A stretch of DNA of 64,000 bases from contig CACMVB010000001.1 of the NCBI GenBank assembly GCA_902617025.1, positions 1 through 64,000 of the forward strand. Reading direction: 5' to 3'. The stretch is from an uncultured Pelagibacteraceae bacterium. Lineage in GTDB: Bacteria; Pseudomonadota; Alphaproteobacteria; Pelagibacterales; Pelagibacteraceae. The notes beneath the pieces were generated by a model. That model was not told the origin of the DNA. It worked only from the letters and a program-made list of their open reading frames with translations, and searched no databases. The first letter of the stretch is position 1. Every line of letters begins with the position of its first letter. A program made the position numbers and the translations under genes. Below are positions 17,490-24,853 of this stretch, in pieces.

Positions 17490-18376
17490 TGTCAGAAATC
17501 ACTGAAAGATTAACAAAAGGTGAGGAAAACGATTATCATCCAGTAAATCAATACATTGACGAACAAAGCAGACTTAGAAGAGCTAGAAGTTTCTGGATTA
17601 GAGCTAAATCGTGGGCATTATTAATAATTGCAATCGGCTTTCTATTTGTTTTATTAGCTTGGGCTTATTCTCTGCTTCACAAACACTACATTTTAAAAAG
17701 AGTAGGTGCAGTTCAAGAAAGAGTAATAGAGGAAAGAATAAACGAAGCAATTTCTATTGGAGGAATGTCTAAATCTGTTTCTGAAATTAGAATGCTTGGA
17801 GACAACCAATTAGCAATAGAAGAGCTGAGAAAAACAAAAAAAGCTTTAGAAAACGAACAAAATAAAAATAAAGAGCTAGCTCAAGAAATTGATAATACTT
17901 CAGAACAGATCAGTAAAGCTGCTGAAGAGTTAGAAAAATCTGTTGGAAAAGTAGATTCTTTTGAGTCTGAGAAGTTAGCATTACTAAAAAAACAACAAGA
18001 GCTTGAAAATCAAGTAGCTCAACTTAAAGAAGAGGGACAAGAAAGAGCAGAAACAATTAAAAAATTAGAAGAAATAAAAGAAAAAAATAAAAATGCGGTT
18101 CAAAATTATTATTTATTTAATGAAGAAATTGTGAAAGTGAGCAATAAAAACTTAAGAATAATGACACGATATCAGTTCAAAGATTTAAATGCTACGAGAC
18201 CAATGTTTGTTGACTGCTATGTTGATTTTGTTAAACGAGCTAATTTGGACCTAGTGGACTTAAATCTTGGTACAATTGAAACTGATTTTAAGTTATCGAA
18301 AAAATATACAGATAGTGGATTTACCAAACAACAATTTGTAGATTTAAAACAAAATAATTGTAGATATCTAAATTAA
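17489..18376 (+). CDS. single-pass coiled-coil membrane protein, unknown (island operon gene C)
   Basis: This 295-residue protein has a charged cytoplasmic N-terminus (1-40), one membrane helix (~41-63), a long heptad-rich coiled coil (~108-190) and a compact C-terminal domain (~193-295) with two cysteines (Cys233, Cys291). With a positive N-terminal flank (RRARSFWIRAK) the C-terminus should face the periplasm, where the cysteines could pair. It starts inside the stop of gene B (TAATG) and ends the operon 28 bp before the right-end repeats. I do not recognise a family; it is not an OmpA/MotB-type protein by motif. Confidence 0.7.
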   Translation: MSEITERLTKGEENDYHPVNQYIDEQSRLRRARSFWIRAKSWALLIIAIGFLFVLLAWAYSLLHKHYILKRVGAVQERVIEERINEAISIGGMSKSVSEIRMLGDNQLAIEELRKTKKALENEQNKNKELAQEIDNTSEQISKAAEELEKSVGKVDSFESEKLALLKKQQELENQVAQLKEEGQERAETIKKLEEIKEKNKNAVQNYYLFNEEIVKVSNKNLRIMTRYQFKDLNATRPMFVDCYVDFVKRANLDLVDLNLGTIETDFKLSKKYTDSGFTKQQFVDLKQNNCRYLN

Positions 18377-18404
18377 CACTTTTATTATAAGAAATTATGG
18401 GATT

Positions 18405-18425
18405 ACCAGTCCCTAACCAGTCCCT
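18405..18425 (+). repeat. paired ACCAGTCCCT repeats, right end of island
   Basis: ACCAGTCCCT occurs at 18405-18414 and again at 18416-18425, in the same orientation as the pair at the left end, and 45 bp inside the tRNA-proximal att core. Sharing a decamer pair at both ends of the element supports recombinase arm sites. Confidence 0.62.
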
Positions 18426-18470
18426 GATGGGGATAAATTAGCTATTCGTATCCAAAATGATCGGTTTTAC

Positions 18471-18544
18471 TGGAGGCCACGCCCAGAATCGAACTGGGAT
18501 AAAAGGATTTGCAATCCTCTGCGTAACCATTCCGCCACGTGGCC
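18471..18544 (-). tRNA. tRNA-Cys (GCA anticodon), island attachment site
   Basis: On the minus strand the acceptor strands are GGCCACG and CGTGGCC with discriminator T and encoded CCA, 74 nt in all. The anticodon stem GAGGA/TCCTT encloses TTGCAAA, giving GCA. Bases 18471-18515 form the att core shared with 14435-14479. This copy is intact, so integration preserved tRNA function. Confidence 0.95.
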
Positions 18545-18563
18545 CTTGATTTAGACAAAATCT

Positions 18564-19628
18564 TTAAACTTGTAATGATTTTAATCTATTTTTTTTATTA
18601 TCGAATAAATATATCTTATTTTTTTGGAAGTAAATTGTAATTTTTTTATCTTTTATACTTTTAGCACTTTTTATTCTGATTTCTGTGTTATTTAAATGAG
18701 AATATATAATTTTTTCTGACCCTAAATTTTCAATTAAATCAACACTGATTTCAACTCTATATTCACTTTGATTTTCTAGAGAGATATCTTCAGGTCTAAT
18801 ACCCACATAAAGACCATCTTCAAAATTTAAATTTTCAAATTTAAAATCTATATTGAATAATTTAAATGTATTTTTGTTTAATATATCTTCAGTTTTAACT
18901 TTGAAAATATTCATTTTAGGATTACCAATGAATTCTGCAACAAAAATATTATTTGGATTATTGTAAATATCTTCAGGGCTTCCAAATTGTTCAATCTTTC
19001 CTTTATTCATAATGACAATTTTATCAGCTAAGGTCATTGCTTCAATTTGATCATGGGTTACATAAATAATATTGCTTTTAAGTTTTTTATGTAATTTTGA
19101 AATTTCAACTCTCATCTCCGACCTAAGTGCAGCATCAAGATTAGAAAGAGGCTCATCAAATAAAAATAATTTAGGGTTTCTAGTGATAGCTCTTCCAATT
19201 GCCACACGCTGTCTTTGACCTCCCGAAAGTTCCTTTGGTCTTCTATCCAAAAGTTCTTCAATTTTTAAAATTTTTGCAGCTTCATTTACTTTATCTAAAA
19301 TATCGTTTTTTGAAATTTTTTCAGATTTAAGACCGAAAGAGATATTCTCAAAAACATTCATATGGGGATACAAAGCGTAGGATTGGAAAACCATCGCAAT
19401 TTGTCTTTTTGAAGGTAATAAATCATTTAATAGATTGTTTTCTAAAAGTATTTTGCCTCTATCTATTTTTTCTAGTCCAGCTATCATTCTTAGTAGGGTT
19501 GATTTTCCGCAACCAGACGGACCTAAAAGAACAATAAATTTTCCTTTTTCAACCTCTAGGTTAAATTTACTAATTACATTATTTTTCCCGTATGATTTGT
19601 CTATATCTTCAAACTCTAAAAAGGGCAT
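18564..19628 (-). CDS. sugar ABC transporter ATP-binding protein (MalK/UgpC type)
   Basis: This 354-residue ATPase has Walker A GPSGCGKST (~36-44), signature LSGGQRQR (~134-141), Walker B LFLFDEPLSNLD and switch VTHDQIEAM, with a C-terminal TOBE-type domain (~240-350). These are hallmarks of the MalK/UgpC group energising carbohydrate importers. It is divergent from the binding-protein gene (119 bp between starts) and is presumably the ATPase for the two permeases there, since that cluster lacks its own ATPase. The gene ends next to tRNA-Cys. Confidence 0.9.
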   Translation of the reverse strand: MPFLEFEDIDKSYGKNNVISKFNLEVEKGKFIVLLGPSGCGKSTLLRMIAGLEKIDRGKILLENNLLNDLLPSKRQIAMVFQSYALYPHMNVFENISFGLKSEKISKNDILDKVNEAAKILKIEELLDRRPKELSGGQRQRVAIGRAITRNPKLFLFDEPLSNLDAALRSEMRVEISKLHKKLKSNIIYVTHDQIEAMTLADKIVIMNKGKIEQFGSPEDIYNNPNNIFVAEFIGNPKMNIFKVKTEDILNKNTFKLFNIDFKFENLNFEDGLYVGIRPEDISLENQSEYRVEISVDLIENLGSEKIIYSHLNNTEIRIKSAKSIKDKKITIYFQKNKIYLFDNKKNRLKSLQV

Positions 19629-19747
19629 ATTCTGTATATTATCATTTTAATAAAATTTTCAAACCTCGTATGCATTTTAATCATAGATATTTTTTCAACC
19701 TTATTGATAAACTTAAATCATTATTTAAATATTTAATAGGAGAAAAA

Positions 19748-21070
19748 ATGAGAAAAATATTATCATTCATTTTTGCTTTAACTTTATTATCGTCTAATAG
19801 TTTTGCAGATATAACTTTTTGGACTACTGAAGTTCAACCAGCAAGAATGGAGAAACAAATGGAAATGGCTAAATCATTTGAGTCCAAGACTGGAATTAAA
19901 GTTGAAGTAATACCAGTGGAGGAAAAAGATTTAGGTTCTAGAGCTACTGCCGCCGCAGCTGCTGGAAATCTTCCAGATGTAATTTATCATACACTTCAAT
20001 ATGTTTTACCCTGGGCTGAAGCAGGTATACTTGATGTAAATGCAAACAATGATGTTGTTAAAAGTTTAGGAAAAAATACTTTTGCTCCAGGAGCGTTGAA
20101 CATGGCAAAGAAGGGTGGAAAAATTGCTGCTGTGCCAGTTGACGGCTGGACACAAATGGTAGTTTATAGGAAAGACTTATTCAAACAAGCAGGTCTTGAA
20201 CCACCGACAAGTTATGAAAATATTACTAAAGCTGTTAAAGTTCTTTCAGGTGGAGACATGTTTGGATTTGTAGCTGCAACTAAAACTGATGAAAACTTTA
20301 TGAGCCAAGTTCTTGAACATGTTCTTTTAGCAAATGGTGTTAACTTTGTAAAAAAAGGAGGAACAAAAAAACAAGGAAAAGCTCTTAAAAACTCTTTAGA
20401 GTTTTATAAAGTTATAGCTAAAGCGAGTCCTCCAGGAGAATTATTCTGGAAACAATCAAGAGAGCTATACTTTGCTGGCAAAACACCAATGATAATTTGG
20501 TCACCGTTTATAATGGATGAGTTGGCTGGACTAAGAGATTCAGCTCCACCAACGATAAACAGCGATCCAACATCATCTGAACTTGCTTCTAAAACTGGTT
20601 TCATAACGAATTTTAGTGGACCAAATAACAAGAAAGGTGCTGCATGGGCAGATTTAAGATATTTTGGTATTACAGCTGACGCAGATACTGATGAAGCTAA
20701 AAAGTTTGTTGAGTATTCTATGGACGAAGGTTACACAAGTACGTTAGCAATCGCTCCTGAGGGTAAATTTCCAGTAAGAAGAGGAAATTCTTCAGATCCT
20801 GCTGCGTTTACAAAAGCTTGGAGTAAATTACCAGTTGGTGTAGATAGAAAAAAACCATTAACTGAACTTTATTCGCCCGATGTAATTAATAACATTGTTG
20901 CAGGATTAGATACCGCAAATAGATGGGGTGTAAAAGAAGGTGAGCTTTCAAGAGCATCAAAAATAATCAATGCTCAATTCTTGAATAGAATTACAAGAGA
21001 ATACATTGATGACCAAATAACTGTTGATGAAGCGGTTAAAAAAATTAACGCAGAATTAGCAAAATTCTAG
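19748..21070 (+). CDS. sugar ABC transporter periplasmic binding protein (family 1)
   Basis: I choose the ATG after an AGGAG ribosome-binding site because it starts a clean signal peptide (~1-22, cleaved near SFA-D), giving 440 residues. In-frame upstream ATGs would bury the signal. The protein belongs to extracellular solute-binding family 1 (MalE/UgpB-like): FESKTGIKVEVIPV, LPDVIYHTLQY, VPVDGWTQMVVYRKDLF and GKTPMIIWSPF. It should capture an oligosaccharide or glycoside. The substrate is unknown, but a glycosidase gene ends the operon. A strong hairpin follows the stop. Confidence 0.9.
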   Translation: MRKILSFIFALTLLSSNSFADITFWTTEVQPARMEKQMEMAKSFESKTGIKVEVIPVEEKDLGSRATAAAAAGNLPDVIYHTLQYVLPWAEAGILDVNANNDVVKSLGKNTFAPGALNMAKKGGKIAAVPVDGWTQMVVYRKDLFKQAGLEPPTSYENITKAVKVLSGGDMFGFVAATKTDENFMSQVLEHVLLANGVNFVKKGGTKKQGKALKNSLEFYKVIAKASPPGELFWKQSRELYFAGKTPMIIWSPFIMDELAGLRDSAPPTINSDPTSSELASKTGFITNFSGPNNKKGAAWADLRYFGITADADTDEAKKFVEYSMDEGYTSTLAIAPEGKFPVRRGNSSDPAAFTKAWSKLPVGVDRKKPLTELYSPDVINNIVAGLDTANRWGVKEGELSRASKIINAQFLNRITREYIDDQITVDEAVKKINAELAKF

Positions 21071-21084
21071 CAAATTTATTTCTT

Positions 21085-21115
21085 AAAAGCGGATAATAGG
21101 TTATTATCCGCTTTT
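21085..21115 (+). terminator. intercistronic hairpin, sugar binding protein/permease
   Basis: A perfect 14-bp stem AAAAGCGGATAATA/TATTATCCGCTTTT closes over a 3-nt GGT loop and ends only 2 nt before the permease ATG at 21118. It can terminate transcription or protect the upstream message, favouring excess binding protein. It would also bury the permease ribosome-binding region. Confidence 0.8.
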
Positions 21116-21117
21116 AA

Positions 21118-22377
21118 ATGAGTTCCATATTATCAAAAATAGAAAAAAGGACTGCATATATACTTCTTTTACCTGCTGTATGCTTGGTATTTGCAATAAT
21201 TTTATTTCCAATTTTTGCGAACGTCTGGATTAGTTTTAAAGAAGTTGGACTTAAAGATATAAGAATTCCAGAGCCTAGGGCAAAAAAAATTGTAAAAAAT
21301 ATACAAGATAGTAATTCTGAATTAAAGATTATCTATAAATTAAGAAATAGTTCTTTAATCCAAGATATTAAAGAAGTTAGATTTTCAGATAAATTACCAA
21401 AAAATATTGAACCAGTAAATTTGGACAAAAGATGTGAATTTAAGTCACAAAAAGTCAAATGTTTTTTTGGAAATTGGGAGGCAGGCTATCGTGAAAATTT
21501 CGAAATTTTTGTCAAAGATATGAATAACAATGCTATTAACAGTAAATACGTTAAATCTAATAAGCCAGATTTGAATGGAAAATCAAATAATATTTTATTG
21601 ACAACAGATTTTACTCTCAAAAATTTTAAAAATGTTTTTATTAATAACAATTTTTTTGAGCTTTTAATGACGACTTTTTACTTTACTTTTTTCGGAACAC
21701 TTGGAGCTATTTTACTTGGCATATTCGCTGCTCAACTTGTAAATCAAAAATTTTATGGAAGAACTTTTATGCGTAGTATACTTCTTTTTCCTTATGTAGG
21801 TCCCGTGGTTGCTTTGGCTTATACCTGGACTTTACTCTTAGATCCTAATAGCGGCATAATAAATTCTCTTCTAGTTAATTATGAAGTGATCGAAAAGCCT
21901 ATAAATTTACTAGGACAAAAGTATTTGATTGTTAATATTTTAGGATTTGAGTTGAAACTTAGATTAGCATTAACAACAGTGATATTTTTTGAGATCTGGC
22001 GATATTTTCCTTTAGCTTTTTTATTTATATTAGCTAGACTACAAGCTATTCCAAAGGATCTTTATGAGGCTGCAGATGTTGATGGTGCTGGGCCCTTTAG
22101 AAAATTTTTTTATATTACTCTTCCACAAATTACAGCGATTTTATCAATATTATTTATGATTAGATTTATTTGGAACTTTAATAAGTTTGAAGATATATTT
22201 TTATTAACAGGCGGTGCTTCAGGTACTTTAACGTTACCAATAAGTGTATATCAACAAGGATTTGCAGTATCAAATATTGGCATGGGCTCAGCAGTTTCAA
22301 TAGTAATCGTATTATTATTGATAACTTTCATGATTATTTATTTCAAATTAATTGGAAAAAAGGCTAATGAAATTTAA
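21118..22377 (+). CDS. sugar ABC transporter permease 1 with periplasmic insert
   Basis: This 419-residue MalF/UgpA-type permease has a first membrane helix (~12-36), then about 140 residues of extracytoplasmic domain (~38-180) before the core helices. The EAA loop (EAADVDGAGPFRKFFYITLP, ~318-337) docks on the ATPase. The insert contains two cysteines (CEFKSQKVKC) that could form a disulfide, as in the MalF P2 domain, but I see no clear homology. No ribosome-binding site is visible because a hairpin occupies the leader. Confidence 0.87.
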   Translation: MSSILSKIEKRTAYILLLPAVCLVFAIILFPIFANVWISFKEVGLKDIRIPEPRAKKIVKNIQDSNSELKIIYKLRNSSLIQDIKEVRFSDKLPKNIEPVNLDKRCEFKSQKVKCFFGNWEAGYRENFEIFVKDMNNNAINSKYVKSNKPDLNGKSNNILLTTDFTLKNFKNVFINNNFFELLMTTFYFTFFGTLGAILLGIFAAQLVNQKFYGRTFMRSILLFPYVGPVVALAYTWTLLLDPNSGIINSLLVNYEVIEKPINLLGQKYLIVNILGFELKLRLALTTVIFFEIWRYFPLAFLFILARLQAIPKDLYEAADVDGAGPFRKFFYITLPQITAILSILFMIRFIWNFNKFEDIFLLTGGASGTLTLPISVYQQGFAVSNIGMGSAVSIVIVLLLITFMIIYFKLIGKKANEI

Positions 22378-23560
22378 ATCTTTAATAATAACTTTGCTTG
22401 CATCATCAATTTTTCTTACAATAATAATTTGTATATGGAAAATATTGGCAACTTTGCAAGGTTTAAGTTTTACAAATCTTAACTTTAATCTAAATCTATT
22501 ATTATCAATCGGATTAGTTATAACTTGTGTATTTATTGGGAAAAAGTTCAATCATAACTTAAAAATTTTTTTATTATCCTTATTATTTACAATTTTATAT
22601 ACATTTTTAAATGAAAACTCCCCTATATGGTTTTCATTAGGTATTTTTTTACTAATTTTATTTTTTACAAATAAATTGAAAAAATACGATTTAAAATATT
22701 TAAATCAGGATTTTATATACGAAAAAATTGTGTTTGAGTTTTTATCTTTATTTGCAATAGTATTTTTTGCATTAGTTATATTATTTCCTTTTTACATAAT
22801 GTTTGTTACCAGCTTTAAAACACAAACTGCTCTATTGATTAACCCGATTGATCTAAGTATTGATTTTTCAAAAAATATTTTTGAGATATTCAAATCTTAT
22901 TTTGTCATTTTCAAAACATATGATTTTGGAAGATATATTCTTACAAGCTCGTATGTATCAGTTGGAACCGTTTTAATAACCTTATTATTTGCTGTCCCCG
23001 CAGCTTACGCTGTTGCAAGATTAAATTTCTTTGGCAAAACATTTCTTTCAACATCAATATTGATAATTTATATGTTTCCAGCAATAGTATTAGTAATTCC
23101 TTTATACACTGTTTTTAGTCAACTAGGTTTGAGGAATTCTGTAGAAGGCCTACTAATAGTTTACACAGCAACCACTTTACCAGTAGCTATATATATGCTT
23201 CAAGGATACTTTAAAAGCATACCTAAAGAAATCGAAGAGGCGGGACTTATAGATGGACAAAATTGGTTTGGAATAATTCTGAAAATAATAATTCCTCTTA
23301 GTTTACCTGCTATAGCTTCAGTATCGTTATATGTATTTATGATAGCTTGGAATGAATTTTTATTTTCTCTTATGTTTTTAGATAATCCAAAAACATTTAC
23401 ATTATCTAGAGCAATAAATCATTTGACTGGTGATGCCGAAACTCCACGGCAATATCTAATGGCTGGATCCGTGGTGGTAACTTTACCAATACTTTTAATA
23501 TTCATATATTTTGAAAAATATTTAGTAAGCGGTTTAACAGCTGGCAGTGTTAAAGAATAA
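22367..23560 (+). CDS. sugar ABC transporter permease 2 with extra N-terminal helices
   Basis: The start is taken at the ATG that overlaps the upstream gene by 11 bp, not at an earlier TTG, giving 397 residues. The C-terminal ~270 residues are a MalG-type permease: FYIMFVTSFKT (~135-145), the EAA-like loop EEAGLIDGQNWFGIILKIIIP (~286-305) and YLMAGSVVV. Before it lie about 115 residues of extra hydrophobic helices, not standard for MalG, which normally has six helices. Stop and next start overlap (TAATG). Confidence 0.85.
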   Translation: MKFKSLIITLLASSIFLTIIICIWKILATLQGLSFTNLNFNLNLLLSIGLVITCVFIGKKFNHNLKIFLLSLLFTILYTFLNENSPIWFSLGIFLLILFFTNKLKKYDLKYLNQDFIYEKIVFEFLSLFAIVFFALVILFPFYIMFVTSFKTQTALLINPIDLSIDFSKNIFEIFKSYFVIFKTYDFGRYILTSSYVSVGTVLITLLFAVPAAYAVARLNFFGKTFLSTSILIIYMFPAIVLVIPLYTVFSQLGLRNSVEGLLIVYTATTLPVAIYMLQGYFKSIPKEIEEAGLIDGQNWFGIILKIIIPLSLPAIASVSLYVFMIAWNEFLFSLMFLDNPKTFTLSRAINHLTGDAETPRQYLMAGSVVVTLPILLIFIYFEKYLVSGLTAGSVKE

Positions 23561-24822
23561 TGAATTGCACAATCAAAGAAGCAAAGAAAACCTTAATAAA
23601 TAACAGAAGATTAAATTACACTTTACCTACTAATACTAAACTTTATCCAGCTCAATGGAATTGGGACTCAGCATTTATTGCATTAGGATATTCTAATTTC
23701 AATTTAAACTATTCATTTAAAGAACTTGAAACTCTGATTTCAGGACAATGGGATGACGGAATGATACCACACATTCTTTTCCATATTAAAGATTTAAATT
23801 ATACTCCTAATTATAAAGCTTGGAATTGTGGTAAAAAAGTTTCCTCATCTGGAATAACTCAACCACCAATTTTGGTAAGCATTTTAAGGATAATATTTGA
23901 AAGACAAAAATTTTCAAAAAAGGAGATAAAAAAATTTCAGCCTTTGATTTTAAAGATTAAAAGATATTTAGAATGGTTTATTAGATACAGAGATCCTAAA
24001 AGAACCGGTTTAATTTCTATACTTCACCCATGGGAAAGTGGTTATGATAATTCTCCTTTGTGGGATAAATCAATGAGTAAGATTAAAATAGAATCAAATC
24101 TTAGTTACAAGAGAAAGGATAATAAAATTGTCGAAAAAAGCCAAAGGCCTTTGAAAATCGATTATGATAGATATGTAACTATTAAAAATCATTTAAAGGA
24201 AATGAATTATGATCCAAAAAAATTATACTTCAAATCAAAATTTAATGTTGTAGATGTTGGATTTAATTCACTTTTTTTAAAAGCTTTAAAAGATATGGAT
24301 TTTTTACTTAGATGTATAGATAAAACAAATTCTTCCATAAAAAAATATATTCTTTTAAATGAGAGTAAGCTTATAAAATTATTCGACTCAAAAAAAATGA
24401 CATTTAAAAATAAAGATATAAGAAATAATAGTTCAATAGTCATACCTTCAATAACTAATTTTTTTATGTTATTTGCAGATTTAAATAATAATTCAATTAA
24501 TAAATCATTAATAAAAAGTTTAAAAAGATATGATAAAAATAATAAATATCTTTTTCCTTCAATAAATTCTAAACATAAATCTTTTGAAGAAAAAAGATAC
24601 TGGAGAGGGCCAGTATGGGTTAATTGCAATTGGATTCTATATCAAGGCTTAAAAAATAAAGATAAAAAGTTCGCAGAAACCATAAGAAAAAAGACCTTAA
24701 ATTTAGTTGAAAAGAAAAAATTTCGAGAATATTACAGTTGTAGGTCAGGTTTAGGAATGGGTGCTAAAAATTTTTCTTGGACTGCTGCCTTATATCTAGA
24801 TTTAAAACTTAATAGTTATTGA
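23560..24822 (+). CDS. GH63/MGH1-like glycoside hydrolase
   Basis: This 420-residue protein resembles the (alpha/alpha)6-barrel glycosidases of the GH63/MGH1/trehalase type. Recognisable blocks are PAQWNWDSAFIALGY (~30-44), DGMIPHI, GITQPPI, the catalytic-region HPWESGYDNSPLWD (~155-168, Asp162 candidate acid) and RYWRGPVWVN (~345-354). Relatives release glucose or mannose from glycerate-linked or oligosaccharide substrates. No signal peptide is seen, so it should act in the cytoplasm on the imported sugar. It is the last gene of the transporter operon. Confidence 0.83.
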   Translation: MNCTIKEAKKTLINNRRLNYTLPTNTKLYPAQWNWDSAFIALGYSNFNLNYSFKELETLISGQWDDGMIPHILFHIKDLNYTPNYKAWNCGKKVSSSGITQPPILVSILRIIFERQKFSKKEIKKFQPLILKIKRYLEWFIRYRDPKRTGLISILHPWESGYDNSPLWDKSMSKIKIESNLSYKRKDNKIVEKSQRPLKIDYDRYVTIKNHLKEMNYDPKKLYFKSKFNVVDVGFNSLFLKALKDMDFLLRCIDKTNSSIKKYILLNESKLIKLFDSKKMTFKNKDIRNNSSIVIPSITNFFMLFADLNNNSINKSLIKSLKRYDKNNKYLFPSINSKHKSFEEKRYWRGPVWVNCNWILYQGLKNKDKKFAETIRKKTLNLVEKKKFREYYSCRSGLGMGAKNFSWTAALYLDLKLNSY

Positions 24823-24853
24823 AATCTGATATATATCTTTAGATATCAAAAAA

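Larger units (their letters stand above)
14435..18515. mobile_element. tRNA-Cys-anchored integrative island without an integrase
   Basis: The segment is bounded by two perfect 45-bp direct repeats, 14435-14479 and 18471-18515. The right copy is the 3' part of an intact tRNA-Cys and the left copy is an orphan fragment. That is the footprint of site-specific integration at a tRNA 3' end; one repeat unit is 4,036 bp. Inside each end are paired ACC(A/G)GTCCCT repeats. Cargo is a thermonuclease-like gene and a three-gene TerB/coiled-coil operon. No recombinase gene is present, so it would have to be mobilised in trans or has lost its integrase. Confidence 0.82.

Noticed and set aside
18400-18440. 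CCCT...GGGG region as a transcription terminator after gene C
   Set aside because: Pairing is short and there is no T-tract; the repeated decamers explain it better as recombinase sites.
24207-24629. 140-codon minus-strand ORF inside the GH63-like gene
   Set aside because: It is fully antisense to a gene with conserved motifs; low-complexity hydrophobic content is expected from AT-rich antisense DNA.
24833-24846. ATATCT/AGATAT hairpin before valS as a T-box or attenuator
   Set aside because: The stem is 6 bp, AT-only apart from one C-G pair, and lacks T-box features; T-box control is not expected in alphaproteobacteria.
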